Assembly (NCBI GenBank): GCA_903934325.1
Contig: CAIZNH010000044.1
Location: forward strand, 124,001 to 188,000
Origin: an uncultured Alphaproteobacteria bacterium
GTDB lineage: Bacteria > Pseudomonadota > Alphaproteobacteria > Sphingomonadales > Sphingomonadaceae
Reading direction: 5' to 3'
DNA length: 64,000 nucleotides
The stretch's first letter is position 1; the number at the start of each line of letters is the position of its first letter. Both the position numbers and the translations under genes were made by a program. Below are positions 42,386-50,366 of this stretch, piece after piece. The notes under the pieces were generated by a model that had not been told where the DNA came from, did not search any database, and worked only from the letters and a program-made list of their open reading frames with translations.

Positions 42386-42970
42386 ATGTTCGAAACTCTC
42401 GACGAGATCCGCAGCGACTGCGCCAACCGACTGATCCGCGCCGCGCGCGATCGCCATTCACCGATGCACACGCCGGTGATCGTCACCGCCGATGTCGATG
42501 CGCGGGTGATGGTGCTGCGCGCCTTCGATACGGCGACGTGGACGCTCCGGCTCCACACCGATATCCGCGCGCCCAAGGCCCGCGCGGTGGCCGCGGACGG
42601 CCGGGTTGCGGTGCTGCTCTATGACAAGGGCGCCAAGATCCAGATGCGCCTGCGCGGGACGGGCCGGATCGAAGCGCAGGGTCCGGTGGCCGATGCGGCC
42701 TGGGCGGCGAGCACCAATTTCGCGCGGCGCTGCTATCTGGGTGAAGGGCCGGGGGCCGCATCGGACGGGCCGACCTCGGGCCTGCCGCCGGAGTTCGAGG
42801 GGGTGGAGCCCGATGACGCGCAGATCATCCCCGCGCGAGAGAATTTCGCCATGCTGCTGATCGAGATTGCCGAGATCGACTGGCTTTATCTCGCCCACAC
42901 CGGCCATGTGCGCGCGCAATTCTCGCGCGGCGCGGACGAGGGCTGGCAAGGGCGCTGGGTCGCGCCTTAG
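42386..42970 (+). CDS. Pyridoxamine 5'-phosphate oxidase family (FMN-binding split barrel) protein
   Basis: A 194-residue protein of the PNPOx-like superfamily. It has TPVIVTADVDARVMVLRAFD (first barrel strands), LRLHTDIRAPKARAVAADGRVAVLLYDKGAKIQMRLRG (typical FMN-site region) and FAMLLIEIAEIDWLYLAHTGHVRAQF. The order matches short flavin-dependent PNPOx proteins rather than true PdxH, which has a conserved C-terminal R-L-x-P-x-R-x-E. The ATG at 42386 is preferred over an upstream ATG at 42290. The stop overlaps that of the convergent GGDEF-like gene. Confidence 0.82.
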   Translation: MFETLDEIRSDCANRLIRAARDRHSPMHTPVIVTADVDARVMVLRAFDTATWTLRLHTDIRAPKARAVAADGRVAVLLYDKGAKIQMRLRGTGRIEAQGPVADAAWAASTNFARRCYLGEGPGAASDGPTSGLPPEFEGVEPDDAQIIPARENFAMLLIEIAEIDWLYLAHTGHVRAQFSRGADEGWQGRWVAP

Positions 42971-43632
42971 GCGCTCGCCGTTTCGGGCGGCGGCAGGAAG
43001 ATCACTTCCTCGATCTCGCTGGCGGCGACCACGTGATCGCTGCCGGTCTGCTGCGCCGCATCAAGCGCCGCGCGCGCCCGCGCAATCAGCGCCTCGCCCG
43101 CAAGACCGTGCTCGTCGGCGGCGATCCCGAAGCTGGCGGTGAAGGGGTTCATCGCGCCGGTGCGCGGCAAGGTCATGCCCGCCAGCGCGCGGCGCAAGCG
43201 CTCCGCAACGCCCATCGCGTCGCGCTCGTCGGCGCCGGGCATGACGATGGTGAAGCCTTCGCCCGCGATCTGGGTGAAGCTGTCCTCGCGCCGCACACCG
43301 GCCTTCATCACCGCGGCAATATGGCCAAGCACCTGTTCGCGCGCTTCGCTATCCCAGCCGGCGCGCAGCATCGCGATCTGGTCGATCCTGCCGGTCAGCA
43401 CCGCGCGCGCGGCCTTGCGGGTGGCGCGGCGGCGATTGACGCGCTCCACCGCCTGTCCCAGCATCGAAGGCGCGAAGAGCTCGGCGAGCGGACTGGAAAC
43501 GGGTTTCGTCGCGGGCGCTGCCGGGACGAGCGCGCGGCGATGGCGCAGGCGCTCCACAAACACGCCGAGCGCAAGCGCTGCCGTCGCGGTGACCATGGCC
43601 GCTTCGAGCGGCACTGCAATTCCGGTGACCAC
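42967..43632 (-). CDS. Membrane-anchored GGDEF-domain protein with a degenerate active site
   Basis: A 221-residue protein with an N-terminal hydrophobic helix (AAMVTATAALALGVFVERL) and a C-terminal domain of GGDEF type. It has DQIAMLRAGWDSEAREQVLGHIAAVMKAGVRREDSFTQIAGEGFTIVMPG, then AERLRRALAGM and FTASFGIAA. The signature GGDEF is replaced by AGEGF, so diguanylate cyclase activity is doubtful; it could act as a GTP or c-di-GMP sensor or be non-catalytic. It starts with GTG at 43632, or ATG at 43596. Confidence 0.75.
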   Translation of the reverse strand: MVTGIAVPLEAAMVTATAALALGVFVERLRHRRALVPAAPATKPVSSPLAELFAPSMLGQAVERVNRRRATRKAARAVLTGRIDQIAMLRAGWDSEAREQVLGHIAAVMKAGVRREDSFTQIAGEGFTIVMPGADERDAMGVAERLRRALAGMTLPRTGAMNPFTASFGIAADEHGLAGEALIARARAALDAAQQTGSDHVVAASEIEEVIFLPPPETASA

Positions 43633-43707
43633 GTGGCTATGCCCCCATGCGACCCTGTATCGCTAGGGAAAATGCCGTAGCCCTGCTTAAGAAGCCGTAA
43701 ACCAGGC

Positions 43708-43731
43708 GCGGGCGCCTGAAGAAACGCCCGC
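43708..43731 (-). terminator. Hairpin downstream of ettA
   Basis: gcgggcg (43708-43714) pairs with cgcccgc (43725-43731) around a 10-nt loop, 13 bases past the ettA stop. In the ettA direction it is followed by gcctggttta, a weak T tract. It is a plausible terminator. Confidence 0.4.
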
Positions 43732-43743
43732 CCCGGGAAGCAC

Positions 43744-45417
43744 TTACCGGGTGAGCTTCTTGTAAGCGAGCCGCGTCGGGCGATCTGCCGCATCGCCCAG
43801 ACGGCGGCGCTTGTCTTCCTCATAGGCTTCGAAGTTGCCCTCGAACCATTCGACATGGCTGTTGCCTTCAAAGGCGAGGATGTGCGTCGCCAGACGATCG
43901 AGGAAGAAGCGGTCGTGGCTGATCACCACTGCGCAGCCCGCGAAATTCTCGATCGCGTCTTCCAGCGCGGCGAGGGTTTCGACGTCGAGATCGTTGGTCG
44001 GCTCGTCCAGCAGCAGCACGTTGCCGCCGGCCTTCAGCATCTTGGCCATGTGCACGCGGTTGCGCTCACCGCCCGACAGCTTGCCGACGTTCTTCTGCTG
44101 GTCGGCGCCCTTGAAGTTGAACGCGCCTACATAGGCACGCGTGCTCATGTCCTGCCCGTTGACCTTCATGTAATCGAGCCCGTCGGAGATTTCCTCCCAC
44201 ACGTTCTTCTTGGGGTCGAGATGGTCGCGGCTCTGATCGACAAATCCGAGGCGCACGGTCGAACCGATCTCCACCGTGCCGCTGTCGGGCTGTTCCTTGC
44301 CGGTGAGGATCTTGAACAGCGTCGACTTGCCCGCGCCGTTCGGCCCGATCACGCCGACAATCCCGCCCGGGGGCAGCATGAAGGAGAGGTTTTCGAACAG
44401 GAGCTTGTCGCCATAGGCCTTGGTGATGTTCTTGGCCTCGATCACCTTGCCGCCCAGACGCTCGGGCACCTGGATGACGATCTGCGCCTTGCCGACCATG
44501 CGGTTGTCCTGGCTGTTCTGCAGCTCCTCGAACTTGCGGATACGCGCCTTGGACTTGGTCTGGCGCGCGGCCGGGGTCTGCCGGATCCATTCGAGCTCGC
44601 GCTGCAGCGCCTTCTGCTTGCCGCTTTCCTCGCGGCTTTCCTGCTCCAGACGCTTGGCCTTCTTCTCGAGATAGGTCGAATAGTTGCCTTCGTAGGGGTA
44701 GTAGGAGCCGCGATCGAGTTCGAGGATCCATTCGACCACGTTATCGAGGAAGTAGCGGTCGTGGGTGATCATCAGCACCGCGCCGGCATATTCCTTGAGG
44801 TGGTTTTCGAGCCATTGGACGCTTTCGGCATCCAGGTGGTTGGTCGGCTCGTCGAGCAGCAGGATCGAGGGCTTCTGGATCAGCAGGCGGGTCAGCGCGA
44901 CGCGGCGCTTTTCCCCGCCCGACAGGTCCTTCACCGGCCAGTCTCCCGGCGGGCAGCGCAGGGCTTCCATCGCGACTTCGAGCTGGTTGTCGAGCGTCCA
45001 GCCGTCAACCGCGTCGATCTTGTCCTGCAGTTCGCCCATTTCCGCGCCGAGCGTATCGAAATCGGCATCGGGCTCGCACATCAGCGCCGAGATTTCGTTG
45101 AAGCGATCGACCATGTCGGCGATTCCGCGCGCGCCGTCCTTGACGTTTTCGAGCACGGTCTTGGTCGGATCGAGCTCCGGCTCCTGCTCAAGATAGCCGA
45201 CGGTGATGTTCTCGCCCGGCCAGGCCTCGCCGGTGAAATCGGTATCGATCCCGGCCATGATCTTGATCAGCGTGGATTTGCCCGCGCCATTGGGGCCGAC
45301 GATACCGATCTTCGCGCCCTGATAGAATTGGAGCGAGATGTTGCTGAGCACCGGCTTCTGGGCACCGGGGAAGGTCTTGGTCATGCCCTTCATGACGAAG
45401 GCGTATTGCGCGGCCAT
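43744..45417 (-). CDS. ettA: ABC-F protein EttA (energy-dependent translational throttle)
   Basis: EttA binds the ribosomal E site and gates translation according to ATP/ADP. The 557-residue protein has two ABC domains with Walker A motifs GIVGPNGAGKSTLIKI and GVIGPNGAGKSTLFKI, signatures LSGGEKRRVALTR and LSGGERNRVHMAK, and Walker B LLLDEPTNHLD and LLLDEPTNDLD. A charged P-site-tRNA-interaction linker (ARQTKSKARIRKFEELQNSQ) lies between them. There are no membrane segments. ATG at 45417 is chosen because the conserved MAAQYAFVMKGMTKTFPG begins there. Confidence 0.96.
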   Translation of the reverse strand: MAAQYAFVMKGMTKTFPGAQKPVLSNISLQFYQGAKIGIVGPNGAGKSTLIKIMAGIDTDFTGEAWPGENITVGYLEQEPELDPTKTVLENVKDGARGIADMVDRFNEISALMCEPDADFDTLGAEMGELQDKIDAVDGWTLDNQLEVAMEALRCPPGDWPVKDLSGGEKRRVALTRLLIQKPSILLLDEPTNHLDAESVQWLENHLKEYAGAVLMITHDRYFLDNVVEWILELDRGSYYPYEGNYSTYLEKKAKRLEQESREESGKQKALQRELEWIRQTPAARQTKSKARIRKFEELQNSQDNRMVGKAQIVIQVPERLGGKVIEAKNITKAYGDKLLFENLSFMLPPGGIVGVIGPNGAGKSTLFKILTGKEQPDSGTVEIGSTVRLGFVDQSRDHLDPKKNVWEEISDGLDYMKVNGQDMSTRAYVGAFNFKGADQQKNVGKLSGGERNRVHMAKMLKAGGNVLLLDEPTNDLDVETLAALEDAIENFAGCAVVISHDRFFLDRLATHILAFEGNSHVEWFEGNFEAYEEDKRRRLGDAADRPTRLAYKKLTR

Positions 45418-45526
45418 TGTGTGGGTCCTTGATGGGATCGGCTGGATTGGCTGCGCAGATAGGGAAGGGGAGGGGGAAGGGCAAGCGGCTAGACTTGGCC
45501 AGCGGCGGGCTATAGCACCACAGCCC

Positions 45527-46945
45527 ATGAACAAGACCATGCTTGCGCTCGCCGCGCTCTCGCTCGCCGCTCCGGCCCTCGCCAACACGCCTTCGCCGCG
45601 CCCGACGCTGGAGCAGGCCGCCGACGCCGCGCTGGCCCATGACATGCACGCATGGAATTTTGTCGAAGGGATCACCACCGAAGTCGGCCCGCGTCAGGCC
45701 GGGACCGAGGCCGAGGCGCGGGCGCGGGCCTGGGCGATGGCCTGGCTCAAGGCCCGCGGCTTTGCCAATGTCGCCGACGAGCCCTTCATGATGGAAACCT
45801 GGGTGCCGGGCGATATCGCCCGCGCCCGCGTCACGGCGCCCTTTGCGCAGGAACTCGCCGTGCTGCCGCTCGGCGATTCCGCCGCAACCCCGGCAGGCGG
45901 GATCGAGGCCGAGGTGGTGTTCTTCCGCAATGTCGACGAACTGCGCGCTGCGCCTGCGGGCAGCCTCAAGGGCAAGATCGCCTATATCAGCCATGCCATG
46001 ACCCGCACGCAGGATGGCAGCCAGTATGGCTTTGCCGGGCCTGCGCGCTGGGTCGGCGCAGGGATCGCTGCGAGCAAGGGAGCGGTGGCCACCATCATCA
46101 AGTCGGTCGGCACCGATCACCACCGCAACCCGCACACTGGCGGCACCAGCTTCCCCGAAGGCGTTGCGCCCACTCCGGCGGGCGCGCTGAGCCTGCCCGA
46201 TGCCGCCAACCTCGAACGCATGTTCGCGCGCGCTGACGGGCGTCCGGTGACGCTGAAGCTGGAGATGAACCCGCGCCAGATCGGCGAGACACTGAGCGGC
46301 AATGTCGTGGGCGAGATCGTCGGGCGCAATCCGTCGCTGCCGCCGGTGCTGCTCGCCTGCCATATCGACAGCTGGTGGAACGCGCCGGGCGCATTCGATG
46401 ACGGCGCGGGCTGTGCGATCATCGCGGCTGCGGCCAGGAATGCGAGCACTGCCGGACAGCCGCTGCGCACCATCCGCGTGCTGATGGCGGGCGCCGAGGA
46501 AGTCGGCCTGTTCGGGTCGGTCGCCTATTCCAAGGCGCACCTTTCCGAGCCCATCGCCGTGGGCCTCGAGAGCGATTTCGGCGCGGACCGGATCTGGCGC
46601 TTCGACAGCAATTTCCGCACCAGCAACCCGGTGCTGCACAAGAAGATTGCTTCAGCCGTCGCACGCTTTGGCGTTTCGGCCGCCACTGATGTCGCGGGAG
46701 GCGGCGCCGATCTCAACGTCGTGCGCGATCAGAAGGGCGCACTGATCGATCTCCAGCAGGACGGCACCCGCTATTTCGACCTGCACCACACGCCCGACGA
46801 TACGCTCGACAAGATCGACCTTGCGCAGCTGCGCCAGAATGTCGCGGTGTGGACGCAGGTGGTCGGCATCCTCGCGAACGAGGATACCGCGATCCTGACC
46901 GGCACGCCGGTCCCGGCTGCGCCCGCGATCATGGGCGGCAAGTAG
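45527..46945 (+). CDS. M28 family zinc aminopeptidase, exported
   Basis: A 472-residue secreted peptidase with a signal peptide (MNKTMLALAALSLAAPALA). A protease-associated-like insert is followed by the M28 catalytic domain. The zinc-ligand motifs are LLACHIDSWWNAPGAFDDGAG (His and Asp), GAEEVGLFGS (catalytic Glu and ligand Glu), LESDFGADR and DLHHTPDDTLD (final His). All are present, so it should be active. It likely trims peptides in the periplasm. It is divergent from ettA with a 109-bp spacer. Confidence 0.92.
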   Translation: MNKTMLALAALSLAAPALANTPSPRPTLEQAADAALAHDMHAWNFVEGITTEVGPRQAGTEAEARARAWAMAWLKARGFANVADEPFMMETWVPGDIARARVTAPFAQELAVLPLGDSAATPAGGIEAEVVFFRNVDELRAAPAGSLKGKIAYISHAMTRTQDGSQYGFAGPARWVGAGIAASKGAVATIIKSVGTDHHRNPHTGGTSFPEGVAPTPAGALSLPDAANLERMFARADGRPVTLKLEMNPRQIGETLSGNVVGEIVGRNPSLPPVLLACHIDSWWNAPGAFDDGAGCAIIAAAARNASTAGQPLRTIRVLMAGAEEVGLFGSVAYSKAHLSEPIAVGLESDFGADRIWRFDSNFRTSNPVLHKKIASAVARFGVSAATDVAGGGADLNVVRDQKGALIDLQQDGTRYFDLHHTPDDTLDKIDLAQLRQNVAVWTQVVGILANEDTAILTGTPVPAAPAIMGGK

Positions 46946-46975
46946 GCCCGACACAGCGCCGCCGCCAGCGCCTGA

Positions 46976-47281
46976 TCAACCGGCACAGGCCTCCTCCAGC
47001 GCGATCCTCAGATCGCCCAATCGGATCGCGGTCACTGCGGCATCGGGATCGCTCGCGGCCAGCACCATGGCGACTTCGCGCAAGGATTGGGCGAGCCGGT
47101 CGATCTGCTGCAATTGCACCAGATAGCGCCCGGCAATGCCGGCATCGCTGCACAGCACGAGGCCGAAATTCTCGGATTCCTCGGCCAGCGCGGCGAGTTG
47201 CGCGCCGATGCCCGCCAGCAGGTCAGGTGAATGCGGCGCGCCCCTGCGGGCAGGCGCCGGTGTGGAGATCGTCTGCGCCAT
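46976..47281 (-). CDS. Small helical protein following cheW
   Basis: A 101-residue, mostly helical protein of unknown family, with LLAGIGAQLAALAEESENFG, YLVQLQQIDRLAQSLREVAM and LGDLRIALEEACAG. It starts 2 bp after the cheW stop, so it is part of the same transcript and likely works with the chemosensory proteins. No receiver, CheD, CheX/CheC or CheZ signature is visible. A role as an adaptor or as a partner of a response regulator is a guess from position. Confidence 0.7.
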   Translation of the reverse strand: MAQTISTPAPARRGAPHSPDLLAGIGAQLAALAEESENFGLVLCSDAGIAGRYLVQLQQIDRLAQSLREVAMVLAASDPDAAVTAIRLGDLRIALEEACAG

Positions 47282-47283
47282 CC

Positions 47284-47724
47284 TCAGGCCTCCAGATCGA
47301 GCGGTTCGTCGATCATCAGGCGCGCCAGATCGAGCACCATCGCCATCTCCTCGCCCAGCGGCGCGATGCCCTGGATGAAATGGGTGATGGTCTCGTGGCC
47401 CATGGCGTTGGGGTTCTGCAGGCTGCCGGCATCGATCGATACGATATCGGCGACATCATGCACGATCAGTCCGCGCAGCTGGCCTTCGTGTTCGATCACG
47501 ATGATCGGATTGCGCGGGGTCGCCTCGGTCGGCTGCCAGCCGAGACGGGCGGCCAGATCGACCACCGGCAGCACCGCGCCGCGCAGGTTGACGACGCCCG
47601 CGACATAATCGGGCACGCGCGGCAGGCGGGTGACAGGCGACCAGGCGCGGATTTCGCGCACGGTCATGATGTCGATCCCGAAGCGCTGGCTGGCGATGCC
47701 GAAAGTGATGAGTTCGTGGCGCAT
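47284..47724 (-). CDS. cheW: Chemotaxis coupling protein CheW
   Basis: CheW links receptors to the CheA kinase. The 146-residue protein shows ELITFGIASQRFGIDIMTVREI, the conserved PRVPDYVAGVVNLRGAVLPVVDLAARLG core, and LRGLIVHDVADIVSIDAGSL, as expected of a CheW SH3-like double domain. The length is normal. No cheA, cheR or complete receptor gene is in the window. It is preceded by a receptor fragment (3 bp gap) and followed by a small helical protein. Confidence 0.93.
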   Translation of the reverse strand: MRHELITFGIASQRFGIDIMTVREIRAWSPVTRLPRVPDYVAGVVNLRGAVLPVVDLAARLGWQPTEATPRNPIIVIEHEGQLRGLIVHDVADIVSIDAGSLQNPNAMGHETITHFIQGIAPLGEEMAMVLDLARLMIDEPLDLEA

Positions 47725-47727
47725 GGC

Positions 47728-48060
47728 TCAGGTCCCCGTTGGTGCTGGCGGATCAGTGGATGACGCGGCCCATTTCCCGGTGGTCTCGCGCCATTCGGCC
47801 TCGAGGTTCGCCAGACGCTTGTCGTTGATCTCGAAGCTTTCGGGATGGATGCCCATGACATTGGCGAGCGCAAAGGCTTCGACCAGATAGGTGGGCGGCG
47901 GCGTGACGTCTGCCTTGAAGTCGTTGACGAGCTGGTTGCTGTGGCTCAGCGAGCCGCCCAAACGAATATGGTTGATCCCGAAAACTGCGGTCAGCGTGAG
48001 GATCGCCATCCGGCCGCACAGCGCTGCGGCTCCCAGCCACGCGAAATTCTTGATGCTCAT
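47728..48060 (-). pseudogene. N-terminal fragment of a methyl-accepting chemotaxis protein
   Basis: A 110-residue frame with an N-terminal membrane helix (LGAAALCGRMAILTLTAVFG). A segment resembling the periplasmic sensor region of methyl-accepting proteins follows: DVTPPPTYLVEAFALA (compare the usual D-I-L-P-P-P-x-Y-x-I-E-A), then LANLEAEWRETTGKWAAS. It stops after a Pro/Thr-rich tail, and the HAMP and signalling domains are absent. It ends 3 bp before cheW. It is either a decayed receptor or a deliberately short membrane sensor module; the length is under a quarter of a normal receptor. Confidence 0.65.
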
Positions 48061-48297
48061 AGTCCGTCACCTTCGGAGTGGTTCGGCCGGCGCGAGAGAA
48101 CGCGGGCCTTGGCCCTGCCGGACTAGCCCGATCGCGTGAAAGCCTCTTTTTCCGCCCCCTATGCGCAAGCCCCTAGATGGGCTCGAAAGCTTTGTTGGCG
48201 CGCTGAAGGATAGACCGGCGAGGACAGGAAACCGGGTGTGCGCTGTCGGCCTGATCCGGCCATGCAGCGGGCCCCGCAGCAGGAAAGCATAGCTCCG

Positions 48298-49332
48298 ATG
48301 TCCGATATACGAGTGCTGGTGGTGGACGATTCAGCCGCGATGCGCGCGCTGTTTTGCGACATTCTCGACAACGCAAAGGGCGTGACCGTGTGCGGCACGG
48401 CCAAGAACGCCGATGACGCGCGCGAACAGCTCGAAAAGCTCAAGCCCGACGTGCTGACGCTCGACGTCGAGATGCCGGGCATGAGCGGGATGGAGTTTCT
48501 CGAAGAGGTGATGTCGACCCGTCCGATGCCGGTGATCATGCTCTCCAGCATTACCCAGGCCGGCACCGGCACGGCGCGTCGTGCGCTGGAGCTGGGGGCG
48601 GTGCATTGCTTTCCCAAACCACTCCATTCCTCGCGCGAGGAGTTCGATGCGACCGTGCGCCAGCTCGGCGATATCGTGATCCGGGCGGCCAGCGGCGAAT
48701 TGCAGCCGGGCGGGGGCGGCGATGCGGGCGACGGCGCGGCAGCCGGCTATCGCAGCGACGGAAGGATCGTCGCGCTGGCTTGCGGGGCGGCCGGGATCGA
48801 GGCTGCGCGGCAGGTGCTCGCCGCCTATGATGCTGCCTGCCCGCCCACCATCGTGTTGTTCGATGCCGACAGCGCGCAAGTGGAAAATGCGGTCCGTGCG
48901 ATGCGGGCCTCGCTGCCCTGCGCGCTGGGCGATGCTGTCGACGGGGTTGCGCTTGAAGAGGGCAAGGTGTGGCTCGCTCATGATCATACCCGCCATGTGG
49001 TGATCGAGCCGGGCACGCCGCCGCGCCTCCGGCTGGTCGAGCGCGATCCGGTCAATGGCTGCCGCCCTTCGGCAGACCTCCTGTTCGGCGCGCTCGCCCG
49101 CAGCGGCTTGCCGGTCCTCGGCGGCCTGCTCACCGGCAGCGGGGCCGACGGCGTTCGCGGCCTCGGAATTCTCGCCGAGGCGGGAGGCAAGGTGTTCGTC
49201 CAGCGCCCTGCCGATTACGCCCCGCGCGATCGCTATGACGGGGTCCGCGCGCTCGGGCTGGAACTGTCCGATCTCAAACAGGAAGCGATCCCCGAGTGGA
49301 TCCTCGAACAGACCAATGCAGCGGCTGCGTAA
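48298..49332 (+). CDS. CheB-like response regulator with a degenerate methylesterase domain
   Basis: A 344-residue protein. The receiver domain is intact: VLVVDDSAAMR (Asp10/Asp11), phospho-acceptor Asp56 in LTLDVEMPGM, Ser/Ser in IMLSS, and Lys107 in CFPKP. After a Gly-rich linker the C-terminal part aligns with CheB methylesterase (LLTGSGADGVRGLGILAEAGGKVFVQ). However, the catalytic serine motif A-S-T-G-G is replaced by ACGAAG (near residue 162), and the Q-H-M-P-P-G histidine motif by FDADSA. It should be phosphorylated but not demethylate receptors. It is divergent from the cheW cluster. Confidence 0.85.
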   Translation: MSDIRVLVVDDSAAMRALFCDILDNAKGVTVCGTAKNADDAREQLEKLKPDVLTLDVEMPGMSGMEFLEEVMSTRPMPVIMLSSITQAGTGTARRALELGAVHCFPKPLHSSREEFDATVRQLGDIVIRAASGELQPGGGGDAGDGAAAGYRSDGRIVALACGAAGIEAARQVLAAYDAACPPTIVLFDADSAQVENAVRAMRASLPCALGDAVDGVALEEGKVWLAHDHTRHVVIEPGTPPRLRLVERDPVNGCRPSADLLFGALARSGLPVLGGLLTGSGADGVRGLGILAEAGGKVFVQRPADYAPRDRYDGVRALGLELSDLKQEAIPEWILEQTNAAAA

Positions 49333-49338
49333 GCTGGC

Positions 49339-50334
49339 CTAATCCTCCAGCCACTGCTTCACGGCAAACCAGCCGACCACGATCGCACCGATAACGAGGC
49401 AGAAGGCGACCACGCCCCAGAAGGCCCAGCGATGATCGGCAAAGGGAATGCCTTCGACGTTCATGCCCAGAAGGCCGGTGACGAAGGTCAGCGGCAGGAA
49501 GATGAAGGCGACAATCGCGATGGCAAGGCTGCGCTGGTCGATCTGTTCGGTGCGCAGATCGGTGAGCTGTTCGTGCAGCAGCGCCGCCCGCTCGCGCACT
49601 GCCTCCAGTTCTTCGGCCATGCGCGCAAAGCGGTCTGCGGCATCGCGCAGATGCATCCGGTCTTCCTTGCTGATCCAGTCGAATTCGAGCTGCGCCATGG
49701 TGACAAGCGCATTGCGGTCGGGTGCGATGAAGCGGCGCAGCGCAATGGCCTGTGATCGCAGCACGGAGATGCGGCGGCGCAAGGCGTAGATATCGCCGCT
49801 TTCTATTGCAGCTTCGCAATCATCAAGTTCGTCGGAAAGATCGGCAATGCGGGGATCCAGTTCGGTGCTGATCGCCTGGGCGAGGACCGATACGAAATCC
49901 CCGCCATCGGCCAACCGCCCGGCGCGCATCGCCTCCTCGACCTTGCCCAGCGCGGCGAGCGGCTTGCGCGAGACCGAGGTGACGCGGCGCGCTTCGACCC
50001 ATACACGGATCGAGACCAGCGGCTCGCTGTCGCTGGGCGACGCCTGCCCGGTGCCGCGCAGGTTGATAAGCGCTGCCTCATCAATCTCGTCGCAGCGCGG
50101 ACGGGTTTCGCTGGCAAGCAGGGCGTTGGCGGCGGGATCGGGCACATAGGCGGGCAGATCGGGCCGCTCGCCGCTCGGCGCCCCGTCGACATGGAGCCAG
50201 ACAAAGCCGGCTCCGGCATGGTCACTGGCTTCCTGCCCGAACAATTCGCGCACGACGCCGTTTTCCAGCACGAAGGCGCGCAGAAGGGCGGGGTGGTGAT
50301 GTTCGGCCATGCGCGGGTAATGTGAACTGGACAT
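49339..50334 (-). CDS. CorA family divalent cation transporter (ZntB-like)
   Basis: A 331-residue protein with a large cytoplasmic N-terminal domain and two C-terminal membrane helices. The pore motif GMN is present in FVTGLLGMNVEGIP, after SLAIAIVAFIFLPLTF, and the last helix is WAFWGVVAFCLVIGAIVVGWFAV. A long coiled stretch (MAEELEAVRERAALLHEQLTD) precedes the pore, as in CorA/ZntB. The ZntB subgroup is suggested by the overall pattern, but the transported ion (Zn or Mg) cannot be fixed. The start may be 50334 or 50310. Confidence 0.88.
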   Translation of the reverse strand: MSSSHYPRMAEHHHPALLRAFVLENGVVRELFGQEASDHAGAGFVWLHVDGAPSGERPDLPAYVPDPAANALLASETRPRCDEIDEAALINLRGTGQASPSDSEPLVSIRVWVEARRVTSVSRKPLAALGKVEEAMRAGRLADGGDFVSVLAQAISTELDPRIADLSDELDDCEAAIESGDIYALRRRISVLRSQAIALRRFIAPDRNALVTMAQLEFDWISKEDRMHLRDAADRFARMAEELEAVRERAALLHEQLTDLRTEQIDQRSLAIAIVAFIFLPLTFVTGLLGMNVEGIPFADHRWAFWGVVAFCLVIGAIVVGWFAVKQWLED

Positions 50335-50366
50335 CGGGGGAGGGCAAGGGGCCGCGCGCGCTGCCC

